Shown: in pieces, positions 10,838 to 20,729 of the stretch | Layout: each line of letters starts with the position of its first letter | How positions within the stretch are numbered: the stretch's first letter is position 1 | NCBI GenBank assembly: GCA_949825065.1 | Contig: OX463863.1 | Span: forward strand, 19,244,251 to 19,308,250 | Length of the DNA stretch: 64,000 nt | From: Odontocerum albicorne | Lineage: Eukaryota > Arthropoda > Insecta > Trichoptera > Odontoceridae | Direction: 5' to 3' | Program-made: the position numbers and the translations under genes | The notes under the pieces: model-generated | Databases searched by the model: none | The model's input: the letters and a program-made list of their open reading frames with translations, nothing else | What the model was told of the DNA's origin: nothing

Positions 10838-11317
10838 GAATAGACGTCAAATTCACATACTATCTCTATTGTATAATATCCTTAACTGTCCTGCCACCCC
10901 CTCTTATATCGTCGAAATTTTTCGATCATGGATTTAAGCTGCGCTCAGACAAAGATTGTTTATTAGCCTTCTCAGTTCACCGCTCTTTTTTTTTTACGTC
11001 GCCCTTTACTGCCCATGCAGTGAGACTCTGGAATCAGTTACAAACCAATGTTAGACTCGCTCCGTCCTTGGCATGCTTTAAGAAGCGACTGAAAAAACTC
11101 TTAATTTCTAGTCAGTAAAATAACGTGTTTCATTCCTGATTTTTCTTTTCCTTTCCTCTCCACCATCCCTTCCCTCTCCTTTGATTGATTATATCTCACT
11201 TTTACGTTAATATATTTATGTTAAAATAAAAGTGAAATAACATATCTATAAATTTTATAAATATTGAATTATCTTTTGAATATTTTTGTGAACATGTGAC
11301 TTGCTTTATTTACTTAA
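10838..11317 (+). mobile_element. second LINE 3' fragment of the same family
   Basis: Repeats the end of the LINE just upstream: FDHGFKLRSDKDCLLAFSVHRSFFFTSPF...AVRLWNQLQTNVRLAPSLACFKKRLKKLLISSQ in frame 10828-11118. Its 3' tail is interrupted at 11314 by the piggyBac-like MITE and resumes at 11915-11990 (TGTCTGGTTGGCTGG...AATAAATAAA). Confidence 0.8.
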
Positions 11318-11910
11318 CCTTTCCCTTCCTTTGCTAAAAAAAACCGCGCGTTCCGGTGCTGTGTATTCAATATACATGTAAAAATGAGCGATTTAAAATC
11401 GGAAAAACAAGAATATTCATAGCCAATCGCTTAAATTAATTAAATTTGAACTCAAAAGTGACAATAATTGAAATTTAATTGCTGAAAACATGAAAAAAAC
11501 ATCGGCCGACGTTCACAAAATGTGCGAAGAGACCACCTCAAATGGATGCCCGCGAGCTACGCGAGATGTGAGCGAACTGAGATTCTATTTCTTGCGTTCC
11601 CATATACCGAAGTAGAGTGAGACGTGAATAGCGTCGCTTCCTCACCCATAGCGGTTTTTTAGAATGAATATATCTACGTCACACACTGCCACACGTTTGA
11701 TTGTATCGGTGAATTTATTCCCGATTTTCACAAAATATCTCTGATGTGGCCGATAAGTGCTAATTATTATTAATATTATATTTTCATTCAATGCGTAAAT
11801 GTATTACGGAGGAATACCTAAAATCTGAACCCAGTATTTATTATATTTATAGAGATATTAAAGTTTTTAGAAGCAATGTGTACTAGTTACACATCACAGG
11901 GAAGGAAGGG
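11318..11910 (+). mobile_element. piggyBac-like MITE, copy 1
   Basis: 593 bp, starting CCTTTCCCTTCC and ending GGAAGGAAGGG, flanked by TTAA at 11314-11317 and 11911-11914. TTAA duplication and CCY termini are the piggyBac hallmark. It splits a LINE 3' tail precisely. Family members: 15102-15727, 19606-20412 and 57428-58072. No coding capacity. Confidence 0.85.
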
Positions 11911-12319
11911 TTAATGTCTGGTTGGCTGGAAAGAAAGGCAATAAACCCGCCAGATTATGTTTGCAATGAAGTGTTAAATAAATAAAGGTTCAAACCGGTC
12001 AGTATTTTTTAAACAGTATAAATAAATTGGCGGTCCGCAAGTGTTTTGAGTTGGCTACATCTGTTATGTATTTAATATGTTATAATAGAGTCACAGACAT
12101 AAAGAACGCTTATTACGTCCATTATTTTTTAAATTTATGTTGATTTGATGTTTCGTAAATAGCGACATATCGTCGTTGTTCTACGAAAAGCATTTAAATC
12201 CATTTTGGCTTAAAATGACTTTTTGATGCCATTTTACTTAAAATTAAAATATCTACACGAGGAAAAAATATTTATGTCCAAAAGTGGTATGCTTTCTTGT
12301 TCTTCTTATCAGTGTCATA

Positions 12320-12715
12320 TCAGGTCCCCCCAACGTTTAATATCACACGAGAGTAGACATCTTTGTCCCCGGCAGCCCAAAAAAGATCCCCAACACCCCT
12401 TATACCAGTCCAATCACGTATTTTGCGGAGCCAGGAGATTTGCCTCCTGCCAACAACACCTCTTCGGCCCTCTATCTTGCCTTGGATGATCAGGTGCAGT
12501 AATTTGTACTTTGCTCCTCTAAGTACATGACCCAAATAAGAAACCTTTCGGATTTTAATATTAGTCAGCAACTCTCTATCAACTATGGCTCTTTGAAGAA
12601 CCCTCGTGTTGCTGACCATATCCGTCCAGGGTATCCGTAGCATTCTCCGGTGCATCCACATTTCGAATGCTTCCAGTCGGTTCATACTACCAACTTTGAA
12701 GGTCCATGATTAAAC
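12320..12715 (-). mobile_element. LINE C-terminal fragment
   Basis: A 121-codon minus-strand frame reads NRLEAFEMWMHRRMLRIPWT, VSYLGHVLRG, IQGKIEGRRGVVGRRQISWL, the conserved end of a widespread insect LINE endonuclease/RT polyprotein. No stops in this stretch but truncated on both sides. Confidence 0.85.
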
Positions 12716-12813
12716 GCTTTCGCAGTTAAGAAAAGATAAAAAAATATCATCCCGAAGCAATCCCACAGTTGGTTTTCATCCCTGCCAACCAGCGCAAGAG
12801 TTCATGACGTTAA

Positions 12814-13024
12814 GTTCAGAAAATGTAGGATGAGTCCTGTGACAGCTCATAAATTTGCCCCAATACAACCTTGTAACGATGTTCAGTAATTTTAATTATT
12901 TTATCAACTTTAATATAAGCCTCGATTCTAATAAATAGCGAGTTATTTAGGTAAATACATTACATAAGGTTGTATTGGGGCAAATTTGTGAGCTGTCACA
13001 TGACTCATCCTAGAATTTCCGAAC
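12814..13024. mobile_element. 211-bp MITE with long inverted ends, copy 1
   Basis: GTTCAGAAAATGTAGGATGA... and its complement pair over about 60 bp, leaving an AT-rich centre of about 90 bp. Second copy at 29587-29797; longer relatives at 24050-24618 and 37379-37925 share the inner segment (CAATACAACCTTGTAACGA). Confidence 0.85.
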
Positions 13025-13495
13025 TATAATAAGCCACGACACATCAAGTCATTCGGAATAAATAATCAAATAATACAGAAAAAACAATATTTCAGAAGCG
13101 TTTCAGTCACCTTTTTACAGTTGTTTTCACCAAGAAAGGATTAAGTCCAAAACAGGTGTCCGTATTTTTAATGTTTAGGTAAAATAGTATGTTTTTAAGT
13201 TACTCATTATTTTGTAGTAATTCTTATAAATAAATAAACAGTCTTTAAATAACATCTGTTTGTATTTTATTTTATTAAAATCTCGATTTGACATCGCCTT
13301 CCCAAACTTCAATTGTATTCATTTCAAAACTCAATATTTGGACTTAAATGCTTTTCGCAGAACAACGACGATATTATATCCTTTTTTTACTTTGAAATAA
13401 CACGATTATACATTTTCAGATAAACACCTTATTTCATAATATTCGACATTCATAAAATATTACGATCGATATCAAGCGAAACCGAGACAATTCAG

Positions 13496-13830
13496 TCTTT
13501 GGTCGGAAATATTCACATTGTGAGCGATCCCGACTTGGTGCTTCACCGAGGGTTTGGTCGGGAATATTCACATTGTGAGCGATCCCGACTTGGTGCTTCA
13601 CCGTGGGTTTGGTTGGGAATATTCACATTGTGAGCGATCCCGACTTGGTGCTTCACCGAGGGTTTGGTCGGAAATATTGACATTGTGAGCGATCCCGACT
13701 TGGTGCTTCACCGAGGGTTTGGTCGGAAATATTGACATTGTGAGCGATCCCGACTTGGTGCTTCACCGAGGGTTTGGTCGGAAATATTCATATTATGAAC
13801 GATCTCGACTTGGTGCTTCACCGAGGGTTT
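13496..13830. repeat. 55-bp satellite, about 6 units
   Basis: Units begin GGTCGGAAATATTCACATTG and contain GAGCGATCCCGACTTGGTGC and TTCACCGAGGGTTT. Very homogeneous (1-3 changes per unit) except the last. Confidence 0.95.
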
Positions 13831-13867
13831 GATCTGTCACGTAGATTATTAACGTATTTAAACTTAT

Positions 13868-14400
13868 TTATTTATTTAACACTTTTATTGCAAATACAAT
13901 CTGACGGGATTATTGCCAGGCGACAATCTCTTCCAACCAGCTAGACAACATTGAATGAAGCAAGAGTTACGTGGTAGCATAAATCATTCAAATGACTATC
14001 CATCCCCTTGAAATCCATAAACATATACGTGAGCATATGCTCACGAACCCCACAAAGACGGACAATCACCCGAACATACTTTTTCATATAAAGTGAGATA
14101 TCATCAATCAAAAGGGATGGAGGGGATGGTGGAGAGGAAAGGAAGGGATGGTGGAGAGGAAAGGAAAAATCAGGAATGAAACACGTTATTTTACTGACTA
14201 GAAACTAAGAATTTTTTCAGTCGCTTCTTAAAGCATGCCAAGGACGGAGCGAGTCTTATATTGGTTTGTACCTGATTCCTGAGTCTCACTGCATGGACAG
14301 TAAAGGACGACGTAAAGAAAGAGGAGCGGTGAACTGGAAAGGCCAATAGACAATCTCTGTTTGAGCGTAGCGCTAATCCATGATTGGAAAGACGCTGAAA
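13868..14400 (-). mobile_element. LINE 3' end, minus strand
   Basis: Minus-strand frame 14191-14415 gives FQRLSNHGLALRSNRDCLLAF and AVRLRNQVQTNIRLAPSLACFKKRLKKFLVSSQ, the same C-terminus as 10828-11118. The 3' tail with TTGCAATAAAAGTG reads leftward to about 13868. Confidence 0.85.
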
Positions 14401-14775
14401 CACATAATACGGCACACTGGCTTAAGTGTCGCGAACGGATTTATTTTAAACTTTGTACAGAACCGGTACAAAGACTGTAAAATAGGTGGATGGCTGTCGC
14501 TCAATACTCGGAGATTCCGGTTTACTTCTTGCTTTCCCGGTGAAAAGTAGCAGGGCGAAGAGATTCCTCTTTAGCAGGTAGAAGTTCGTCGTAAATAAAA
14601 CGAAAATATATTTTGCTCATTTTCCGTTCCTTATGTGTAGCCCATCGCTCATCGTAAGCCCCTTTATTCGCCCGTGTATGCCGTCACGGCTTACTAGATA
14701 CTTGCTAGATACCATGTATACCGCGCGCTCTCTGCATGCATGGGCTGTTCGATTATTTATAGTGACTTTTGCGAA
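14401..14775 (-). mobile_element. LTR-like or chimeric repeat fused to LINE 5' side, copy 1
   Basis: Non-coding ~375 bp whose minus strand has a TATAAATAA box and AATAAA signals. It joins the LINE fragment at the same point as a copy at 30491-30905. A shorter piece occurs at 25951-26130. It could be a solo-LTR-derived segment or the 5' part of a chimeric retroelement. Confidence 0.5.
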
Positions 14776-15101
14776 ATATAGGTGGGATAAGATAAAATTA
14801 AGATATAATAAAATAGGTCCGACTAAAAATGGGTGGGATAAGATAAAATGAAGATATAATAAAATAGGCTGGACCACAAATGGGTGGGATAATATAAAAT
14901 GAAGATATAATAAAACAGGTCCCACCACAAATGAGTCGGATAAGATAAAATTAAGATATAATAAAATAGGTCCGACCACAAATGGGTCGGATAAAATAAA
15001 ATGAATTTATAATTAAATAGGTCCGACCACAAATGGGTCGGATAAGATAAAATGAAGATATAATAAAATAAGTCCGACCACAAATGGGTCGGATAAGATA
15101 A
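14776..15101. repeat. 51-bp satellite, left part (SDR intron)
   Basis: About 6 units of GGTCCGACCACAAATGGGTC + GGATAAGATAAAATGAAGAT + ATAATAAAATA. The same array resumes at 15728 after the MITE insertion. Confidence 0.93.
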
Positions 15102-15727
15102 CCCTTCCCTTACGGTGATAAAATTGAAACGCGCGCTCCGGTGTTGGGTAGTGAGTACGCGATCAAAAATTAGCGATTTTAAATCGGAAAAATAAGAACA
15201 TTCATAGATAATCCCCTTAATTAATTATAATTGAAGTTAAAAATTATAATAATTGAGATTTATTTGCTGAAAACATTAAAAAACCATCTGGCAACGCTCA
15301 CGGAACGGGCGTAGATCTAGTCTCGTTGCCAGCTCAACAGCTACTGCGGCGCGGCAGGGTTGGTGGCTAACTCGGGCGTGGCTTACACTTGCGAGGTTGA
15401 GACAATTGAGCTCCTCGCTATTCAGTGACGTATGCAAAAGTGAGATGCGAATATAGTGTCGCGCTTCCCGCATACTCTTCACCTATCGTCAAGACCCAAG
15501 ATCGAGGCACTCGCAGCGTTTAAATGCGAATTTGTTTCCGATATTCACGAAATACTTACGATGTAGTCGATAAATTCTGATTATTATTTATATTATTTTT
15601 AAATCAATGCGTAAATATATTATGGAGGAATACCTAAAATCTTAACCTTGTATTTATAATATTTATAGAGATATTGATGGTTATTAGAAGCAACGTGTAG
15701 AAGATACCCAACACAGGGAAGGAAAGG
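15102..15727 (+). mobile_element. piggyBac-like MITE inserted in the 51-bp satellite, copy 2
   Basis: 626 bp, starting CCCTTCCCTTA and ending AGGGAAGGAAAGG, same family as 11318-11910. The satellite unit GGATAAGATAAAATGAAG is split with ATAA on each side (15098-15101, 15728-15731), so the target duplication is ATAA rather than TTAA. Confidence 0.85.
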
Positions 15728-15908
15728 ATAAAATGAAGATATAATAAAATAGGTCCGACCACAAATGGGTGGGATAAGATAAAATGAAGATATAATAAAA
15801 TAGGTCCAACCACAAATGGGTCGGATAAGATAAAATGAAGATATAATAAAATTGGTCCGACCACAAATGGGTCGGATAAGATAAAATGAAGATATAATAA
15901 AATAATAG
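15728..15908. repeat. 51-bp satellite, right part, next to the SDR exon 1 donor
   Basis: About 3.5 further units. The array stops 5 bases from the donor of exon 1 (exon ends 15913). Minus-strand read-through makes a repeated hydrophobic peptide (ILLYLHFILSDPFVVG) that extends the exon 1 frame; this is intron sequence. Confidence 0.93.
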
Positions 15909-15912
15909 TTAC

Positions 15913-16707
15913 CTGCGCCTTTTTGGACGTGCAGTATCCAGCCATATGATGGTAGCACCCTTTGAGATTGATATTCCCAGCGTTTATATCCACAACAGCT
16001 TCTGCTGAAGAAGAAACATTGACGATCCTCGACATGAACGGTCCATCTCTACCAGAGGACACCAAACTTCTCATCAACAACCAACACAAGTAGAAATGTC
16101 CTAAATAGTTCGTAGCTATCTGTTTCTCAAATCCATCTTCAGTTTCTGTATAATCACCAAAAAGGACCGCTGCATTGTTGACCACAATGTTTACTTTACC
16201 ATATTTACTATTGACGTTATCAACAAACATTCGTACCGACTTCATTGAACTCAAGTCTAGCTGTAAAGCGTGTATTTCGTTATTCCCTGTTTCCTTTTTG
16301 AGTTCTTCTATAGTTTGTGAGCACCTGTCTGGATCTCTAACGGCCGCTATAACTGTTAAACCACTTTCAGCTAAAGATCTGGCCACAGCGAGTCCGATAC
16401 CTCTACTGGCTCCTGTAACAATCGCCACACAACCTTTCCTGTCTTGCATATTGACCAGTTTATCGTTCCATTTGTTCCACAAATCAACAACGTAAAACCA
16501 AGTGCCAAGACCATTATAGAGTAGGTTATACTTGAAACTGCGTAACGAGTTGACCAGGTTTTCTTGATTCACCAGAGACATCAAATAGAACATGACTGCT
16601 CTTAGACGAGAAACAATCTCTGTTGCTATTCCTTCTTGAGCTGTTGTTGTACTCGTATACTCTCTCGGAAGTGCTGCGTATAGTTCCTCGAGGTATCTTA
16701 AATCCAT
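15913..16707 (-). CDS. SDR gene (DHRSX-like), exon 1 of 2
   Basis: Codons 1-265 of a short-chain dehydrogenase/reductase, completed by exon 2 at 7861-8214. ATG at 16707 has a good context (AAGAAATGG). Residues 1-90 are an extension with hydrophobic stretches (AVMFYLMSLV, about 37-46; TWFYVVDLW, about 69-77) that may anchor it to a membrane. The Rossmann fold follows: CVAIVTGASRGIG with the TGxxxGxG cofactor loop at 98-105, the DL that contacts adenine at 151-152, NNAAV at 177-181, NYLGHF with the catalytic Asn at 200, IVNVSSSA with catalytic Ser near 233, and YCTSK giving Tyr258 and Lys262. All catalytic residues are present. It resembles DHRSX-type oxidoreductases (polyprenol/dolichol pathway in vertebrates); the insect substrate is unknown. 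Donor CAG|GTAACT at 15913/15912, phase 0. Confidence 0.88.
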
Positions 16708-16819
16708 TTCTTAAGTCCAATTTATTGCTGACCTAATTCTCCGTTTTCTCCAGGCTGAACCTAAAAGCAATAAAATTATTAACTAATTGAATCTTATTGA
16801 GTGTTCTTTCAGATTTGCG

Positions 16820-17925
16820 TTTTACACTGCAAATTATCTCTGATATACCCTGCGTTATGACGTTTTACACTGTAAATTATCTCCGATATACCCTGCGTTA
16901 TGACGTTTTACACTGTAAATTATCTCCGATATACTCTGCGTTATGACGTTTTACACTGTAAATTATCTCCGATATACCCTGCGTTATGACGTTTTACACT
17001 GTAAATTATCTCCGATATACCCTGCGTTATGACGTTTTACACTGTAAATTATCTCCGATATACTCTGCGTTATGACGTTTTACACTGTAAATTATCTCCG
17101 ATATACCCTGCGTTATGACGTTTTACACTGTAAATTATCTCCGATATACCCTGCGTTATGACGTTTTACACTGTAAATTATCTCCGATATACCCTGCGTT
17201 ATGACGTTTTACACTGTAAATTATCTCCGATATACTCTGCGTTATGACGTTTTACACTGTAAATTATCTCCGATATACCCTGCGTTATGACGTTTTACAC
17301 TGTAAATTATCTCCGATATACCCTGCGTTATGACGTTTTACACTGTAAATTATCTCCGATATACCCTGCGTTATGACGTTTTACACTGTAAATTATCTCC
17401 GATATACTCTGCGTTATGACGTTTTACACTGTAAATTATCTCCGATATACCCTGCGTTATGACGTTTTACACTGTAAATTATCTCCGATATACTCTGCGT
17501 TATGACGTTTTACACTGTAAATTATCTCCGATATACCCTGCGTTATGACGTTTTACACTGTAAATTATCTCCGATATATCCTGCGTTATGACGTTTTACA
17601 CTGTAAATTATCTCCGTTATACCCTGCGTTATGACGTTTTACACTGTCAATTATCTCCGATATACCCTGCGTTATGACGTTTTACACTGTAAATTATCTC
17701 CGATATATCCTGCGTTATGACGTTTTACACTGTAAATTATCTCCGATATACCATATACTACATTATGACGTTTTTCACTAAAATTATCTCCGATATATAC
17801 TGCATCATGACGTTTTACACTGTAAATTATCTCTGATATAAACTAATATGAATTATGACGTTTTTCACTGAAATTATATCCGATATATACTGCATTATGA
17901 CGTTTTGTCTTATGCATTATGACAT
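16820..17925. repeat. 43-bp satellite, about 25 units
   Basis: Unit: ACGTTTTACACTGTAAATTA + TCTCCGATATACCCTGCGTT + ATG. Copies alternate CCCTGCG and CTCTGCG in a partly regular order. It begins about 110 bp upstream of the SDR start codon, so it lies in the promoter region of that gene. Two decayed units reappear at 18986-19070, beyond the LINE insertion. Confidence 0.96.
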
Positions 17926-18985
17926 TTAGCCTTTGTGGACTACGAAAAGGCATTTGACTGTCAAGAAAACTGCCATACTAGAAGCTCTAAAGACACAAGG
18001 TATTGATAGAGCATACATTCAGTTGTTCAATAACATCTATAAGGATGCAACAGCAAATATACATCTACACAAATCCTCGGAAACCTTCCGAATCGGTAAA
18101 GGAGTTCGTCAAGGAGACACTATTTCCCCAAAATTATTCACAGCTACACTGGAATATATCTTTAATAAACTGGAATGGGACAATAAAGGGCTGGCGATTG
18201 ATGGGAAATACCTGAGTCATTTGAGATTTGCAGACGATATCGTTATATTCTCACAAAACCCGAATGATCTTCAGCACCAACTGCAAGAATTGACAGAGGC
18301 CAGTAAAGAAGTTGGTTTAAAAAATAATATATCAAAAACCAAATATATGATAAACAGCTTTGCTACCCCAAAACCAATAAACGTAGATGGAAAAGCCGCT
18401 GGAACTTGTCCAGGAATATGTGTATCTGGGCCAACTTGTTTCCTTTGTAGGTGGCATATCGGAGGAAATAGCACGAAAGACAAAACTAGCGTGGAGCTCA
18501 TTTAGACGTTTGGACAACATCTTCAAAAGCGAAGGGTCTACAACCAGTGTATTTTCTCAGTACTTACGTATGGCTGCGAGACATGGACGCTCACAGTAAA
18601 GAACACACAAAAGCTCCAGACCACACAAAGGGGCATGGAGAGATGCATGTTGGGATATACTAAAAGAGACCGTAAACAAAACACCTGGATTCGCAATATA
18701 ACAAAGGTAGAATACGTTATAAAGGTGTGCAAAAGGATGAAATGGCAATGGGCAGGACACGTAGCAAGAATGTCAGACTCCCGATGGACATCCGAAATAA
18801 TCCAATGGTACCCAAGAGGCATAAATAGGCCCAAAAGAAGACCAAAGGTGCGCTGGATAGATGCAATCAGGAAGCATGGCAGCATCACATGGCATCAACG
18901 AGTAAAAACTGAACTATTTGGAGTCAGCTTGGGGAGACCTTCATCCAGCAGTGGATCGACCCTGGTTGACAATGATGATGACGTT
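17926..18985 (+). mobile_element. RTE-clade LINE, RT core to 3' end, inserted in the satellite
   Basis: Frame 17933-18505 carries GVRQGDTISPKLFTA (RT motif), LEYIFNKLEWDNKGLAIDG, LRFADDIVIFSQN (catalytic FADD) and LKNNISKTKYM. After a frameshift YVYLGQLVSF and AWSSFRRLDNIF follow, then frame 18635-18994 gives RCMLGYTKRDRKQNTWIR, MKWQWAGHVARMSDSRW, RPKRRPKVRWIDAIRKHG. The 3' end reads CAGCAGTGGATCGACCCTGG then (GATGAT)n, as in RTE elements. The N-terminal endonuclease is missing. Satellite flanks both ends, so it is a 5'-truncated insertion. Confidence 0.88.
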
Positions 18986-19605
18986 TTGCCCTGATATTAT
19001 CTCCGATATATACTGCATTACTTTATGTCGTTTTACACTGTAAATTATCTCCGGAATACACTGCATATAACATAGAATATGGAATGGTGAGGGGATCCTC
19101 GACTGTGACATCCAGCAACGACCATAACAATTCAAAATTGTAATTTTCCTAATTTTGTGTCATGAGCCAAATGTTTGGAAGCGATGGCATAAATCGTAAA
19201 ATTTCTACACGTCCATTGAATGTTGATTTTGCGCAGTAAAACTTTGGCTTTGTGTCAATAGCTTTGAAATTACTCAGCTATAACAAATAAGAAATACAGG
19301 ACCGCCGTGAGAGCAGCCGCCTGAGTACAAACACCAAAAGGGACGTCCTTTTTTATTTTTAGGACGTACTCAATTAATTTTTACAGTATGTTCCAGAAGA
19401 GAATTTACAGGATAAAACGTGACGATCAGCTTGTTGATCCTTTGTGCAAATATATCTAAGGACTTAGAGCCTTATGATGATAATAAAGAACAATGCACAT
19501 AGCGCCGTTTAGAGACAAAACTCTCCTCATGGGCTTACTCAGGATTCGAACTCACTTAATTTTGATAAGAGCTCCCTAAAATGATTGTTTTTAAGCGCTT
19601 CTTGA

Positions 19606-20412
19606 CCCTTCCTGTCCTGTGATGTGTAAGTAGTACACATTGCTTCTAAAAACTTCAATATCTCTATAAATACGACCTTCGTGGCCTGGTGGTAAGATGT
19701 TTGTCTGCCGATCCGGAGGTTGCGGGTTCGATCTCCGCTGGAACCCAGATATGTTTTAAAAATGGGGTTCCAGTCTGATTTTCACTTAGGACCCTTTAAA
19801 AACACATATCTGGTTGGTTGGAAGATATTGCCACATGGCAATAAACTCGCCAGGATAAATAAAAAAAAAATTAAAAAAAATATAAATATAATAAATACTG
19901 GGTTCAGATTTTAGGTATTCCTCCGTAATACATTTACGCATTGAATGAAAATATAATATTAATAATAATCAGCACTTATCGGCCACATCAGAGATGTTGT
20001 GTGAAAATTGGGAATAAATTCACCGATACAATCAAACGTGTGCCAGTGTGTGACGTAGGTATATTCATTCTAAAAAAAACCGCTATGGGTGAGGAAGCGA
20101 CGCTATTCCCGTCTCACTCTACTTCGGTATATGGGGACGCAAGAATATAATCTCAGTTCGCTCGCTTCTCTCGCTCAGTAACCAGCGGGCTATCGTTCGA
20201 GGTGGTCGCTTCGCCCGTTTTGTGAACGTCGGCCGATGTTTTTTTTCATGTTTTCACCAATTAAATTTGAATTATTATCACTTTTGACTTCAAATTTAAT
20301 TAATTTAAGCGATTGGCTATGAGTATTCTTATTTTAAATTGCTCATTTTTACATGTGTATTGAATACACAGCCCCGGAACGGGCGGATTTTTTTAGCATA
20401 TGAAGGGAAAGG
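19606..20412 (-). mobile_element. piggyBac-like MITE, copy 3, interrupted by a SINE
   Basis: Reverse orientation copy, ends CCCTTCCTGTCC at 19606 and GAAGGGAAAGG at 20412, flanked by TTGA (19602-19605, a decayed TTAA) and TTAA (20413-20416). Without the SINE at 19673-19880 and one target duplication it is about 590 bp, like its relatives. Confidence 0.82.
19673..19880 (+). mobile_element. tRNA-derived SINE, best-preserved copy
   Basis: The head has pol III promoter boxes: A-box-like GTGGCCTGGTGG near 19681 and B-box GGTTCGATCTC near 19726. A body of about 70 bp follows, then a tail CTGGTTGGTTGGAAG...GGCAATAAACTCGCCAGG with A-rich end. The tail matches the LINE 3' end at 10765-10800. TATAAATA at 19665-19672 and 19881-19888 is the target duplication; the sister MITE at 57428 has the empty site. 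Not a functional tRNA gene: no acceptor-stem pairing and SINE body attached. Confidence 0.85.
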
Positions 20413-20414
20413 TT

Positions 20415-20640
20415 AAAGCTGCACACGCCATCAATATCTCTGACACTAGGAGGCAGACCATTCCACACCACAGGACCAGCAATGGCAAAAGCTCTATCAT
20501 AATACCACGCCGTGTTGGATTGATTTGGAACAACCAATTTATTAGATGAAAAATTAAGCAATCTCAAAGTTACGCGTCTTTCAGAAAAAAAAAACCATCC
20601 ATCAGACTCAGATTGGAAGGATACAATGGAGACATCCCAT
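20415..20640 (-). mobile_element. CR1-like LINE C-terminal fragment
   Basis: Minus-strand frame 20349-20567 reads LVVPNQSNTAWYYDRAFAIAGPVVWNGLPPSVRD and FNLSLHMLKK, the typical end of CR1-group ORF2. Confidence 0.7.
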
Positions 20641-20729
20641 TGAGGGACTTGAATACAAAGTGATAAAAGAACTTGGATACAAAATGTATTAGTTAAAAAA
20701 TATTAAATATATTGATTAAACACTGTTCA

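Larger units (their letters stand above)
12167..13374. mobile_element. element with 35-bp inverted ends, host of nested insertions
   Basis: ATATCGTCGTTGTTCTACGA... at 12167 is matched in inverse at 13340-13374 (33 of 35 bases). Between them lie a LINE fragment (12320-12715, minus) and a 211-bp MITE (12814-13024). Superfamily not determined; no clear target duplication. Confidence 0.6.

Noticed and set aside
15634..16707. 357-codon minus-strand gene
   Set aside because: Codons after 265 are intronic satellite; a clear donor at 15912 and a matching exon at 8214 show the true structure.
18538..18888. Minus-strand 116-codon frame
   Set aside because: Shadow of the RTE LINE frame on the plus strand.
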